Position numbers and translations under genes: made by a program. Under the pieces are notes generated by a model. The model ran no database searches. It had not been told where the DNA came from and saw nothing but the letters and a program-made list of their open reading frames with translations. From Natronoflexus pectinivorans (GTDB lineage: Bacteria > Bacteroidota > Bacteroidia > Bacteroidales > Marinilabiliaceae): a DNA stretch of 64,000 bases. This document shows, piece by piece, positions 46,895 to 55,856 of this stretch. Location: assembly GCF_004345615.1 (NCBI RefSeq), contig NZ_SLWK01000003.1, positions 124,001 to 188,000 of the forward strand, in the 5' to 3' direction. Positions within the stretch are counted from its first letter, which is position 1; every line of letters begins with the position of its first letter.

Positions 46895-47051
46895 AACATA
46901 TAATCTAATTTAAACTGAAACCAAATAGTACCATTCTGCGACAGATTTTAAACAATACATGATAATTATCAACGAAATTTAACTATTTTACGCAACGCAA
47001 AAAAATGAAAATTAATCAAGCTATTAATAACTTTAAATTAATCAAATCACA

Positions 47052-48515
47052 ATGAGTTCAAAAAATTCAACGAAAATTAATTTTTTCAGTGGAGAGCAGA
47101 TTCCTGTCGAGTTACACAAGGTAAGAATTGTTCAAAAGCTCAATCTCAAACCGATAGACGACCGTTTGAAAGCAATTGAAAAGGGAGGATATAACACATT
47201 CCTGTTGAATACTGAGGATGTATTTCTCGATATGCTGACCGATAGCGGAACCAACGCTATGAGTGATAACCAGTTGGCATCCATGCATCAGGCTGACGAC
47301 GCCTATGCAGGCTCTCAAAGTTTCTATCGCATGGAAAAGGCTCTTCAGGATGTTTTTGGCAAGGAACTTATATTACCAGTGCATCAGGGAAGGGCTGCAG
47401 AAAATATCATTTCCCAAACATTTATTCGTCCGGGGCACGTTATTCCAATGAACTACCATTTTACCACCACCAAAGCGCATATGGAGATCAATGGTGGTAA
47501 AATTTACGAAATATATACCGATGAGGCGCTTAAGATTAAGAGTAGTCATCCATTTAAAGGAAATATTGACATAGATAAGCTTAAAAAACTGATTACCAAA
47601 TACGGAGTAGAAAATGTTCCATTCATTCGTCTTGAAGCATCAACCAACCTGATAGGTGGACAGCCATTTTCCATTGAAAACATGCGCGAGGTTCGTAAAG
47701 TGGCTGATGAACACGGAATTATGATGGTATTGGATGCCAGTTTAATTGGCGAAAATGCCTGGTTTATTAAGAAAAGAGAAAAAGAATTTGCCAATAGCAG
47801 CATACGCGATATTTTACGTACCATGTGCGATTTGTGTGAAATCATCTATTTCTCAAGCCGAAAAGTAAGTTCAACCAGAGGTGGTGGTATTTGCACCAAT
47901 GACAAGAAGTTGTTCATGAAAATGCGCGATTTGGTGCCATTGTATGAAGGATTCCTTACCTACGGTGGTATGTCGGTTCGGGAGATAGAAGCCATGGCGG
48001 TTGGATTAATGGAAACCACAGATGATACTGTTATCAGTCAATCTCCCGGTTTTATTGAATACGCTGTGAATGAACTGGATAAATTAGGAATACCGGTGAT
48101 CACTCCTGCTGGAGCTTTGGGTGCTCATGTAGATGCCTTGCAATTCTTAGACCATGTTCCACAAAAGGAGTATCCTGCCGGAGCTTTGGCTGCTGCTCTT
48201 TATATTGTTTCGGGTTGTCGTGGTATGGAAAGGGGAACCATATCAAGTGTGCGTTTGGACAATGGGGAAGATTTGCTGGCCGATATGGAACTTTTACGTT
48301 TGGCGTTCCCCCGCAGGGTTTTTACGCTTTCGCAAACTAAATTCCTCATTGACCGTCTTAACTGGTTGTACCAAAACAGAGAACTGATTGGTGGTCTCGA
48401 ATTCGTGGAAGAACCTAAAGTACTTCGTTTCTTTATGGGAAGATTAACGGCAACTTCTGACTGGCCACAAAAACTTGTTGCCAAGTTTAAAAAAGATTTT
48501 GGAGATAGTTTGTAG
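47052..48515 (+). CDS. tnaA: Tryptophanase / tyrosine phenol-lyase family beta-eliminating lyase
   Basis: A 487-residue PLP enzyme homologous to TnaA over its length: NTFLLNTEDVFLDMLTDSGT, HQGRAAENI, M-V-L-D-A-S-L-I-G-E-N-A-W-F-I-K (Asp228), Lys271 at the Schiff-base position in F-S-S-R-K, YEGFLTYGGM, and a conserved carboxylate-binding Arg in ELLRLAFPRR. The sequence around the lysine (SRKVSSTRGGG) differs from the usual 'SxKKD' of TnaA and Tpl, and a C-terminal extension of about 15 residues is present. Expected to release ammonia and pyruvate from tryptophan, tyrosine or a related amino acid; the exact substrate is not fixed by sequence. No tnaC-like leader peptide seen. Confidence 0.8.
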   Translation: MSSKNSTKINFFSGEQIPVELHKVRIVQKLNLKPIDDRLKAIEKGGYNTFLLNTEDVFLDMLTDSGTNAMSDNQLASMHQADDAYAGSQSFYRMEKALQDVFGKELILPVHQGRAAENIISQTFIRPGHVIPMNYHFTTTKAHMEINGGKIYEIYTDEALKIKSSHPFKGNIDIDKLKKLITKYGVENVPFIRLEASTNLIGGQPFSIENMREVRKVADEHGIMMVLDASLIGENAWFIKKREKEFANSSIRDILRTMCDLCEIIYFSSRKVSSTRGGGICTNDKKLFMKMRDLVPLYEGFLTYGGMSVREIEAMAVGLMETTDDTVISQSPGFIEYAVNELDKLGIPVITPAGALGAHVDALQFLDHVPQKEYPAGALAAALYIVSGCRGMERGTISSVRLDNGEDLLADMELLRLAFPRRVFTLSQTKFLIDRLNWLYQNRELIGGLEFVEEPKVLRFFMGRLTATSDWPQKLVAKFKKDFGDSL

Positions 48516-48529
48516 CGAATAAATTAAAA

Positions 48530-48684
48530 AGATTCTTAGATAATAGATTTTTAGAACGATAGACAAGACAAAATGGAAAACCAGTTATGTCTAACCATTT
48601 TTCTATACTATTCTATTTGTCTAATCCCCAAACGCTCGGGATAAAATCTATAGAATTTTTAGAGACAAAATTTAAACAGTTACA
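48530..48684. repeat. Palindromic intergenic element, family A, copy 3
   Basis: Starts about 15 bases after the tnaA-like stop. The halves AGACAAAATGGAAAA and TTTTCTATACTATTCTATTTGTCT form one arm pair, and GATAATAGATTTTTAG against CTATAGAATTTTTAG-like sequence the outer pair. The centre (ACCAGTTATGTCTAA) matches copies 1 and 2. The TCCCGA/TCGGGA core is decayed on one side (CCCCAAACGCTCGGGAT). Confidence 0.65.
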
Positions 48685-48755
48685 AAGCACAGTGACGAAA
48701 AATCGCGAATTTTTAACGGTTTATTAGTCATTTACTAAATCTACCTTTACTTAAT

Positions 48756-48790
48756 AAGCCTGTTCAATTGATTTTGAACAGGCTTTTTTT
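48756..48790 (+). terminator. Intrinsic terminator downstream of the tnaA-like gene and repeat
   Basis: AAGCCTGTTCAA (48756-48767) and TTGAACAGGCTT (48774-48785) form a perfect 12-bp stem with a 6-base loop, followed by a T run. It is 240 bases beyond the stop codon, so the family A element lies inside the transcript tail. Confidence 0.85.
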
Positions 48791-49070
48791 TAACTTTTAT
48801 CTAAATAAGAACAAAATACGAACAAGTCACAAAACATCAATATTTACAGCAGTTTCAGTAATTTGTAACATTCTGGATATTCAAATTCAATACACAAGTA
48901 CAAACAAAAATATAATATCGGTGTTAATAGGATAGATAATAAAAATAGCCATGATCACATTTGTCGGCAATTCTTATTTAGTCTTGTTTTAAATAAGAAA
49001 AATATTTACATTCGCCGCGCAATTAAAAAATCATGAACAATAACAATAAGTTTAATAAACTCAGATTAAC

Positions 49071-50411
49071 ATGTCTACATTTGAGATCCTAATGCCCAAA
49101 ATGGGTGAGAGTGTTGAAGAAGCCACCATTACCAAATGGTTTGTAAAACAAGGTGATGTAGTGGAAGAAGACCAGGTATTATTGGAAATTGCCACCGATA
49201 AAGTGGACTCTGAAATTCCCTCGCCAGTAGCAGGGGTTATTAAAGAGATAAAATTCGAGACCGATGCACTGGTTCCGGTCGGTCAGATTGTGGCCATCAT
49301 TGATATGGATGCCGATGGATCTGAAGCTACAGACGCCCCTGATGAGAAAAAAGACGAGGCGGAAAGCAAGCCTGAAAAATCAGCGCAAAAGGAAGAAAAG
49401 CCTTCTGAAGCAGAATCCAAAACTGCATCATCAGGCGACGAATACTCCAAGAGTAGTCGTTTCTATTCTCCATTGGTAAAAAGCATTGCCAAAGAGGAGA
49501 ACATCTCTCTTGAGGAGTTGGATAAAATCGAAGGAACAGGCAAGGAGGGACGGGTAACCAAGTCCGACATTTTCAGCTATATAGAAACAAGGGGAAGCGG
49601 AGATGCAAAACAGCCATCCAAAACAGAGGAGCCTGCAAAAGCAGCTCAACCATCTGAATCAAAACTAGCAGCTGCAAAAGCACCGGATGTTAAAGCCTCC
49701 GAAGGTGATGAAATTGTTGAGATGGATCGCATGAGAAAAATTATTGCCGAACACATGGTTATGTCCAAACAGGTATCACCGCACGTTACCAGTATGGTAG
49801 AAGCCGATGTGACCAGCCTTGTACTGTGGCGTAATAAAAATAAAGATGCATTCCAAAAAAAGTATGGCGAAAAGCTAACCTTCATGCCGGTATTTACGCA
49901 GGCTGTTGCTAAGGCTCTACGCGATTATCCAGGTATCAATGCCTCGGTGAGCGGAACCAACATTATTATTCGTAAAAATGTAAATGTAGGAATAGCCGTT
50001 GCATTGCCATCAGGCAACCTGATTGTTCCGGTGATTAAGCAAGCCGATCAGAAGAACATTGTTGGTTTGGCTTCTGATATCAACTCTCTGGCTGCCAAAG
50101 CACGTGAGAACAAGCTTTCTTCTGACGATATACAGGGAGGAACCTTTACCATCACCAACTTTGGTTCATTTAAGAATACCATTGGAACCCCCATCATCAA
50201 CCAACCCCAAGTAGCCATTCTGGCCACGGGAACCATTGAAAAGAAACCGGCGGTGATTGAAACTCCAACTGGAGATGTGATTGCCATACGGCACAAAATG
50301 TTCTTGTCGCTTTCATACGATCACAGGGTGGTGGATGGCGCTTTAGGAGGATTTTTCCTTCGCAGGGTTGCTGATTATCTTGAGGAGTGGAAAATTGATC
50401 AGGAGATTTAA
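49071..50411 (+). CDS. 2-oxoacid dehydrogenase E2 (dihydrolipoamide acyltransferase)
   Basis: A 446-residue protein: a lipoyl domain (residues about 2-78, E-I-A-T-D-K-V-D-S-E with the lipoylated Lys), an Ala/Glu/Lys-rich linker, a peripheral-subunit-binding domain (S-P-L-V-K-S-I-A-K-E-E-N...GKEGRVTKSDI, about 130-165), a second linker, and the catalytic acyltransferase domain with S-Y-D-H-R-V-V-D-G. It transfers acyl groups from lipoate to CoA. The next gene is a fused E1 of the branched-chain type, so branched-chain 2-oxoacids are the likely substrates. No E3 gene is nearby. Confidence 0.9.
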   Translation: MSTFEILMPKMGESVEEATITKWFVKQGDVVEEDQVLLEIATDKVDSEIPSPVAGVIKEIKFETDALVPVGQIVAIIDMDADGSEATDAPDEKKDEAESKPEKSAQKEEKPSEAESKTASSGDEYSKSSRFYSPLVKSIAKEENISLEELDKIEGTGKEGRVTKSDIFSYIETRGSGDAKQPSKTEEPAKAAQPSESKLAAAKAPDVKASEGDEIVEMDRMRKIIAEHMVMSKQVSPHVTSMVEADVTSLVLWRNKNKDAFQKKYGEKLTFMPVFTQAVAKALRDYPGINASVSGTNIIIRKNVNVGIAVALPSGNLIVPVIKQADQKNIVGLASDINSLAAKARENKLSSDDIQGGTFTITNFGSFKNTIGTPIINQPQVAILATGTIEKKPAVIETPTGDVIAIRHKMFLSLSYDHRVVDGALGGFFLRRVADYLEEWKIDQEI

Positions 50412-50421
50412 AACATAAAGC

Positions 50422-50532
50422 GTATCGCCTGAAAGCGATACTCTTTTCAGAGTAAACAACATTAATAAGAATAAACTTATTTCTCAATAACTTAAGAGAT
50501 TTTCTCCAGGTAATTAGCCAATCTGGAGAAAA
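50422..50532 (+). promoter_or_regulatory. Two hairpins in the E2-E1 intergenic region
   Basis: GTATCGC/GCGATAC (50422-50428, 50435-50441) is followed by TCTTTT and may attenuate transcription after the E2 gene. TTTTCTCCAG/CTGGAGAAAA (50500-50509, 50523-50532) is a perfect 10-bp stem that ends 16 bases before the E1 ATG and could affect initiation. Function inferred. Confidence 0.4.
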
Positions 50533-50548
50533 TAAAAACAGAGATGCG

Positions 50549-52600
50549 ATGAAGAGTAACGTAAAAACCATTTACAGTATAAAAAAAACAGAAAAGGAGA
50601 CCTTGTTGAAGTGGTACCATCTGTTGTTTTTGGGACGCACGCTCGACGAGCGTGCACCGAATTACCTGAAACAAGCCATTGGATGGTCGTATCACGCTCC
50701 CGCAGCGGGTCACGATGGCATTCAACTGGCCATCGGACAGGTTTTCCGAAAAAACAAAGATCACCTGTTTCCTTATTACCGCGATTTGCAAACGTGTGTG
50801 TCTGCGGGTTTAACAGCTGAGGAAGTCATCTACAACGGAATTTCCAAGGATGCCGATGTGGCAGGTGGTGGCCGACACATGTCTAACCATTTTGCCAAGC
50901 CTGCATGGAATATCCATAACTCAAGCAGCTGTACCGGTAACCATACACTTCATGCCACCGGAATGGGACGAGCGCTTAAGACCTATAAAGAGAAAGATGC
51001 TGTTGTAATAAGCAGTCAGGGTGAGAGTTCTGTTTCCGAAGGATATGTATATGAGGCCATTAACGGTGCCTCCAACGAGCAATTGCCCGTTGTATTTGTG
51101 TTTCAGGATAATGGTTATGGTATTTCGGTTCCCAAAGAGGACCAGACAGCCAACCGTAAAGTGGCCCGGAACTTTGAAGGATTTAAGCACCTGCGCATCA
51201 TCTATTGCAATGGAAAAGATGTGTTTGATTCGATGAATGCCATGACCGAGGCGGTTGAATGGGCCAAAAAGGAACAGAAGCCTGTCATTGTACACGCAAA
51301 CTGTGTTCGCATAGGCTCACATAGTAACAGCGACCGCCATGAGCTGTATCGCGACGAAAATGAACTCAGTTACGTGAAGGAGTATGATCCTCTGGCTAAA
51401 TACCGTCGTTTATTGTTAAGATACGAGAGAGCCACTGAGGAGGAGTTGAAGGAGATTGAAGATAAAGTTGCTGCCGAGGTAAAGGATGCTCATAAAAAAG
51501 GATTGGCTGCTCCGCATCCAACACCTGAATCAATTCATGATTTCGTGATTGCAGAGCCGTATCCCGCTTCCAAATATCCCGAAGGGGTTCATGACCATAA
51601 TGGTGAACCCATTAAGTTGATTACTGCATTAAATGAGACTCTAAAAGCTGAGTTCCGAAATAATCCGGATACGTATTTATGGGGACAGGACATTGCCAAT
51701 AAGGACAAAGGTGGAATTTTCAATGTATCTAAAGGGATGCAGCAGGAGTTTGGTAAAACCCGGGTTTTTAACGCGCCTATTGCCGAGGATTTCATCATGG
51801 GAACGGCCAATGGAATGTCGAGGTATAAAAAAGATATGCGTGTGGTGGTGGAAGGTGCTGAATTTGCCGACTATTTTTGGCCGGCCATGGAGCAGTTTGT
51901 GGAAACCACTCACGAATACTGGAGAACCAAGGGTCAGTATTCTCCCAATATTACAGTGAGATTGGCCTCCGGTGGTTATATTGGTGGAGGACTTTATCAC
52001 TCCCAAACCATTGAGGGTGCATTGACAACGTTCCCGGGCGTCAGGGTGGTTTATCCCTCTTTTGCAGATGATGCAGCCGGTTTACTGCGTACTGCCATTC
52101 GTTCGGAAGGGATGACAGTGTTTATGGAACCAAAAGCACTTTACAATGCCCCCAAAGCTGCAACACCGGTACCTGATGATTTTGAAGTGCCCTTTGGTAA
52201 AGCTAGAATTCGCCGTGAAGGTAAAGATTTAACCATTTTTACATATGGAAACACCACCCATTTTTGTCTTGAAGCTGCTGAAAAGCTTTCCAAAGAAGGA
52301 TTCGGCGAAGTAGAGGTGGTGGACTTGAGAAGTTTGCTCCCATTAGATGAAGAAACCATCATTAACTCTGTAAAGAAAACATCCAAAGCACTAATAGTGC
52401 ATGAGGATAAGGTGTTTGCAGGGTTTGGCGGTGAAGTGGCTGCCACCATTTCCGACTTGGCATTCCATTATCTGGATGCTCCAATTAAGCGGGTAGGCTC
52501 CACGTTTACACCTGTAGGGTTTAACCGCACGCTGGAAGCTGCCATTTTGCCCAATACAGATAAGGTTTTAAAGGCAGCTAAGGAGTTATTAGAGTTCTAA
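50549..52600 (+). CDS. 2-oxoisovalerate dehydrogenase E1, fused alpha and beta subunits
   Basis: A 683-residue fusion. The alpha half (1 to about 330) carries the TPP-binding G-E-S-S-V-S-E-G-Y...N (variant of the GDG motif) and QDNGYGISVP, plus R-I-G-S-H-S-N-S-D (phosphorylation-loop region). The beta half (about 350-683) carries ALNETLKAEFRN, G-Q-D-I-A, P-I-A-E-D-F-I-M-G, RLASGGYIGGGLYHSQ and V-V-D-L-R-S-L-L-P-L-D. Fused E1 of this type is common in Bacteroidota. With the preceding E2 it would oxidise branched-chain 2-oxoacids to acyl-CoA. Confidence 0.92.
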   Translation: MKSNVKTIYSIKKTEKETLLKWYHLLFLGRTLDERAPNYLKQAIGWSYHAPAAGHDGIQLAIGQVFRKNKDHLFPYYRDLQTCVSAGLTAEEVIYNGISKDADVAGGGRHMSNHFAKPAWNIHNSSSCTGNHTLHATGMGRALKTYKEKDAVVISSQGESSVSEGYVYEAINGASNEQLPVVFVFQDNGYGISVPKEDQTANRKVARNFEGFKHLRIIYCNGKDVFDSMNAMTEAVEWAKKEQKPVIVHANCVRIGSHSNSDRHELYRDENELSYVKEYDPLAKYRRLLLRYERATEEELKEIEDKVAAEVKDAHKKGLAAPHPTPESIHDFVIAEPYPASKYPEGVHDHNGEPIKLITALNETLKAEFRNNPDTYLWGQDIANKDKGGIFNVSKGMQQEFGKTRVFNAPIAEDFIMGTANGMSRYKKDMRVVVEGAEFADYFWPAMEQFVETTHEYWRTKGQYSPNITVRLASGGYIGGGLYHSQTIEGALTTFPGVRVVYPSFADDAAGLLRTAIRSEGMTVFMEPKALYNAPKAATPVPDDFEVPFGKARIRREGKDLTIFTYGNTTHFCLEAAEKLSKEGFGEVEVVDLRSLLPLDEETIINSVKKTSKALIVHEDKVFAGFGGEVAATISDLAFHYLDAPIKRVGSTFTPVGFNRTLEAAILPNTDKVLKAAKELLEF

Positions 52601-52643
52601 TTTTTAATAAGTTAAAAGAACAGACCGAAACAAATATAAGAAT

Positions 52644-53156
52644 ATGGAAAAGATTGGAATATTTTATAGCTTCAGATCGGTTAAAACACAGCAGCAGGTA
52701 AAGAAAATCAAAAAGGCATTGGGTGAAAAGAATTGTGAAGATGTGGATGCAGATGCCGCGACTCTTGATGATTTTAAGAAATTCAAAAATTATATTCTTG
52801 CTGTACCGACTTGGTTTGATGGTGAGCTGCCCAATTATTGGGATGAGTATTTACCGGCTATTGAAGATGAGTCCTTTAAAGGAAAGAAATTTGCCATTTT
52901 TGGAGGAGGAGACCAGAAGAACTATCCCGAAAATTTCATTGACGGAGTTGGAATTATGGCCGAGTTTATTGAAGAGCGAAATGGCAAAATAGTAGGGATA
53001 ACTTCTACCGAAGGATATACTTACGAGTTATCACGTGCGCAGCGAGGCGACAAATTTGTTGGTTTGGCCATTGATATAGAGAATCAGGCTGCGTTAACGG
53101 ATGAACGCATCAAAAACTGGTGTGCAGATCTAAAAAAAGAGTTTGGTTTAAAATAG
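52644..53156 (+). CDS. Flavodoxin with atypical phosphate-binding loop
   Basis: A 170-residue flavodoxin-length protein. The FMN ring-binding loops are recognisable (V-P-T-W-F-D-G-E-L-P-N-Y-W around residue 55, G-G-G-D-Q-K-N-Y-P-E-N-F around 91). The N-terminal loop, however, reads F-Y-S-F-R-S-V-K-T instead of the usual S/T-x-T-G-N-T, so FMN phosphate binding may be altered. Located 43 bases after the E1 gene, perhaps in the same transcript, though a terminator lies after it. Likely an electron carrier. Confidence 0.85.
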   Translation: MEKIGIFYSFRSVKTQQQVKKIKKALGEKNCEDVDADAATLDDFKKFKNYILAVPTWFDGELPNYWDEYLPAIEDESFKGKKFAIFGGGDQKNYPENFIDGVGIMAEFIEERNGKIVGITSTEGYTYELSRAQRGDKFVGLAIDIENQAALTDERIKNWCADLKKEFGLK

Positions 53157-53181
53157 AGATATTTTATTGAGTTTTTGTTAT

Positions 53182-53211
53182 AAGGTGAATCCTCCCGGAT
53201 TCACCTTTTTT
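53182..53211 (+). terminator. Intrinsic terminator after the flavodoxin gene
   Basis: AAGGTGAATCC (53182-53192) and GGATTCACCTT (53197-53207) form a perfect 11-bp stem with loop TCCC, followed by a T run. Confidence 0.9.
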
Positions 53212-54191
53212 ATTATCTGCCCAAATATTTATTAACATAATTAACGTCGTAAGAATCCGCTGAGTGCCTTTTACAAACCGAATTTCATCAAACTTCTCAG
53301 CATTTCAGGATATTGCAAATTTAGGCAATAGACCAACCCAACCATTGAAAAGAACTGTTCACAGGTTCGATCTCCAGATCTGTAATAGATACGACATAAA
53401 GAAGCATACCAAAAAATGCAAGAAGCTATTGAATTATGAATGATTTACGACAAAATAATGTAGGTATAAGGTTTACCACTTTTCGCAATAATAATGATGG
53501 TGAATTATAATTCTCAAATCACAAACAAAAGAGTAGGGAAGGGGGAAAGCATTAAATACAGAAGTAAACAGCACAAAAATGGCTGTTTTACTGTATGCAA
53601 AAGCAAAATATTTAATTATTTTCATTCACATTTCCAGAGCATTAAGTTATTCATATCAATTATTAATTTAATCCAACCAAATATATTTGTGTATAATTAT
53701 TCAATTAGCAGCTGGTTATCTATTAGAATAAATCATTTTACATTAATATTCAGTTGTTTAAACATTTTTCATAAACTAATACTTTAAGACAAGAGCCAAT
53801 CTGCTGAATTCCAGAGCAAACACCCATAGAGACAATCAAAACAAACAGAAAATAACAGGAAAAAGTCAACATATCGAAATGTTTAAACTGTTAACAATCT
53901 ATTCTTATATCAGTAATTATATGAAACTTACAAAACCCATTTAAATATTAAGGTGATATTGTGATTGAACAGTTAATTAGATAAATTCAATTTTTAAGAA
54001 GGGTGTTTACGTTTGTCATGATTATTAAAATATCAATTGGAAAATCCCAACTATTTATTAATTTTGTAAACATGAAAATAAAAGAATATCTCACCTAATA
54101 TTGATTACGTATGTAACCGAGACTATTTTAGAGTTATTCGCTAAATAGCAATACCCAAAGGATTATAGTATCTAAAACATCATATATTTAA
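53212..54191. other. Gene-free AT-rich stretch
   Basis: About 980 bases without a convincing coding frame; the frame at 53494-53787 (97 codons) has an unlikely composition and no recognisable family. GTTCGATC at 53364 looks like a tRNA T-arm piece, but no acceptor stem or anticodon arm is found around it. At 54105-54116 there is TTACGTATGTAA, a near match to palindromes discussed below. Confidence 0.5.
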
Positions 54192-54315
54192 CAATATCGT
54201 TTAGTTAAGACCTGACAGGTTTCGATATTCTTATTAGGAAAGGATGATAAAAGAAATAACATCAATAGTTACCGAAAAAACCTGTCAGGTTTTTTCGCTT
54301 AACTAAACGACATTG
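54192..54315. repeat. 124-bp inverted-repeat element upstream of the XRE regulator
   Basis: Ends are CAATATCGTTTAGTTAAG (54192-54209) and the complement CTTAACTAAACGACATTG (54298-54315), 17 of 18 bases matching. Inside are two palindromes, ACCTGACAGGT near the left end and AAAAAACCTG/TCAGGTTTTTT near the right, which are also inverted copies of each other. No gene inside. MITE-like, or a double terminator; it ends 30 bases before the XRE start codon. Confidence 0.75.
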
Positions 54316-54345
54316 ATATATTCAAAGTAAATTAATTCCAGCAAT

Positions 54346-54801
54346 ATGAAAGAGCGTCTTCAGATACTTATAAAGAAAGAAAACCTGAGTCCAGTCAAGT
54401 TCTCTGAAATAGTCGGCGTACAGCGGTCGGCGGTAAGTCATATCTTGTCGGGCAGAAATAATCCCAGTCTGGATGTCATTCAAAAAATTCTAAGAAATTT
54501 TCCTCATATATCCAGCGACTGGTTAATAACCGGAAATGGAGAAATGTACCGCACAAATATCGAGGTTGATGCTAAACAACCATCCAATAAACCTACGGGT
54601 CTGTTTGATACCATAAAAGAAGAACCGGTGATTACATATGTAACGAATAAAAATGCCGCAAAGAACGATGTAATTGAAAAGCCGAATGTTACACCCCAGC
54701 AGAAAGAAAACATATCAATTGCAAAGGATCAGGATGTAGAACGGATTGTGGTATTTTACACCAACGGAACATTTAAGGAGTATAAACCAGCTAATCATTA
54801 A
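54346..54801 (+). CDS. XRE-family helix-turn-helix transcriptional regulator
   Basis: A 151-residue protein. Residues 1-68 are an HTH_3-type DNA-binding domain (LQILIKKENLSPVKFSEIVG, SAVSHILSGRNNPSLDVIQKIL, then ISSDWLITGNGEMY), a layout common in Bacteroidota. The C-terminal 80 residues are charged and flexible, ending R-I-V-V-F-Y-T-N-G-T-F-K-E-Y, a short beta segment seen at the end of such proteins. It stands alone; TTACATATGTAA-type palindromes flank it at 54105, 54632 (inside the gene) and 54992 and could be operators. Confidence 0.88.
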   Translation: MKERLQILIKKENLSPVKFSEIVGVQRSAVSHILSGRNNPSLDVIQKILRNFPHISSDWLITGNGEMYRTNIEVDAKQPSNKPTGLFDTIKEEPVITYVTNKNAAKNDVIEKPNVTPQQKENISIAKDQDVERIVVFYTNGTFKEYKPANH

Positions 54802-54991
54802 ACTTAAAATTAAAGGCCAATCACAGGTAAATCTGCTCACACAACAAACAGATTATGGCTCACGTCTCCAAATCTTCTTTCGATTTATTCATATCACACC
54901 ATTATGCTATCAATTCTGCGATTGAAAACCCAAATTAATTTCAATGAAATAACTATCTTTGCAGAGAATTAAACATCGCATTCAATCTAAA

Positions 54992-55003
54992 TTACATATG
55001 TAA
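54992..55003. promoter_or_regulatory. Palindromic TTACATATGTAA site upstream of pyrK
   Basis: A perfect 12-base palindrome 80 bases before the pyrK start and 190 bases after the XRE gene. Identical or near-identical copies lie at 54105-54116 (TTACGTATGTAA), 54632-54643 and as a pair at 58386-58422. Operator role is inferred. Confidence 0.4.
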
Positions 55004-55082
55004 ACGAAGTAAACCAACTTTACATCTTAGATGTTAAACATTTTATAAGAACTGATCTGTGTAAATCAAAAATAACAATCTA

Positions 55083-55856
55083 ATGAAACACATCACTGAT
55101 TTTACAGTTGTAACCAATCAACGGGAGACTGATGAATTTGTTGTATTAACTCTTCAACATCCCGGAGAGCTCCCTTCCATGGTTCCAGGTCAGTTCGCGG
55201 AAGTGCGGGTCGATGGAGCTGAAAATGCATTTCTTCGTCGCCCATTGTCGATACATGATGTGGATTACAGCAACAATACCATTAAACTTCTGATACAGGA
55301 AGTTGGAGAAGGAACCCGCGTATTGGCCAAATTAAAGTCCGGAGATCAGTTAAATCTTGTTTATCCCTTAGGAACCGGATACACACTGCCAAAATCCAAT
55401 CGGGTTTTATTGGTAGGCGGAGGATGTGGCGTTGCCCCTTTGCTTTTTTTGGGGCGTCATTTTGTAGAGAATGGCATCAGACCTAAATTTCTCATCGGTG
55501 GCCGAACAGCAGCCACACTTATACGCCTCGATGCTTACGAACAGCTGGGAGACGTATACGTGACCACCGAAGATGGTTCTGCCGGTCATAAAGGATTTGT
55601 GATACACCATCCAATCATGAAAACAGAAACCCCTGAATTTGACCACATATACACATGTGGCCCCGATGCCATGATGAAAGTGCTGGCCAAATACGCCGGC
55701 AGCCGGGGAATTACATGTCAGGTTTCGTTGGAAAACCACATGGCATGTGGTTTTGGTGCCTGTTTGTGTTGTGTAACCCCCACAGTTGACGGACATAAAT
55801 GTACCTGTGTGGATGGACCAGTATTTGACTCAAAATATTTGAAATGGGAAATTTAA
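55083..55856 (+). CDS. pyrK: Dihydroorotate dehydrogenase electron-transfer subunit
   Basis: A 257-residue ferredoxin-reductase-type protein: FAD-binding [12 protein letters not shown]-binding G-G-G-C-G-V-A-P-L and C-G-P-D-A-M-M-K, and the C-terminal [2Fe-2S] cluster Cys pattern C-G-F-G-A-C-L-C-C...C-T-C-V-D-G-P-V-F. Transfers electrons from PyrD to NAD+. Its stop overlaps the pyrD start by 13 bases, so the two are translationally coupled. Confidence 0.95.
   Translation: MKHITDFTVVTNQRETDEFVVLTLQHPGELPSMVPGQFAEVRVDGAENAFLRRPLSIHDVDYSNNTIKLLIQEVGEGTRVLAKLKSGDQLNLVYPLGTGYTLPKSNRVLLVGGGCGVAPLLFLGRHFVENGIRPKFLIGGRTAATLIRLDAYEQLGDVYVTTEDGSAGHKGFVIHHPIMKTETPEFDHIYTCGPDAMMKVLAKYAGSRGITCQVSLENHMACGFGACLCCVTPTVDGHKCTCVDGPVFDSKYLKWEI

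Noticed and set aside
53340-53410. GTTCGATC and nearby pairs suggesting a tRNA
   Set aside because: No acceptor stem, D arm or anticodon arm could be placed around it.
53494-53787. 97-codon plus-strand frame in the gene-poor region
   Set aside because: Composition is that of translated AT-rich DNA, with no recognisable motif and no promoter; treated as non-coding.
54192-54315. Inverted repeats considered as a CRISPR fragment
   Set aside because: Only one inverted pair, no regular spacers and no cas genes.
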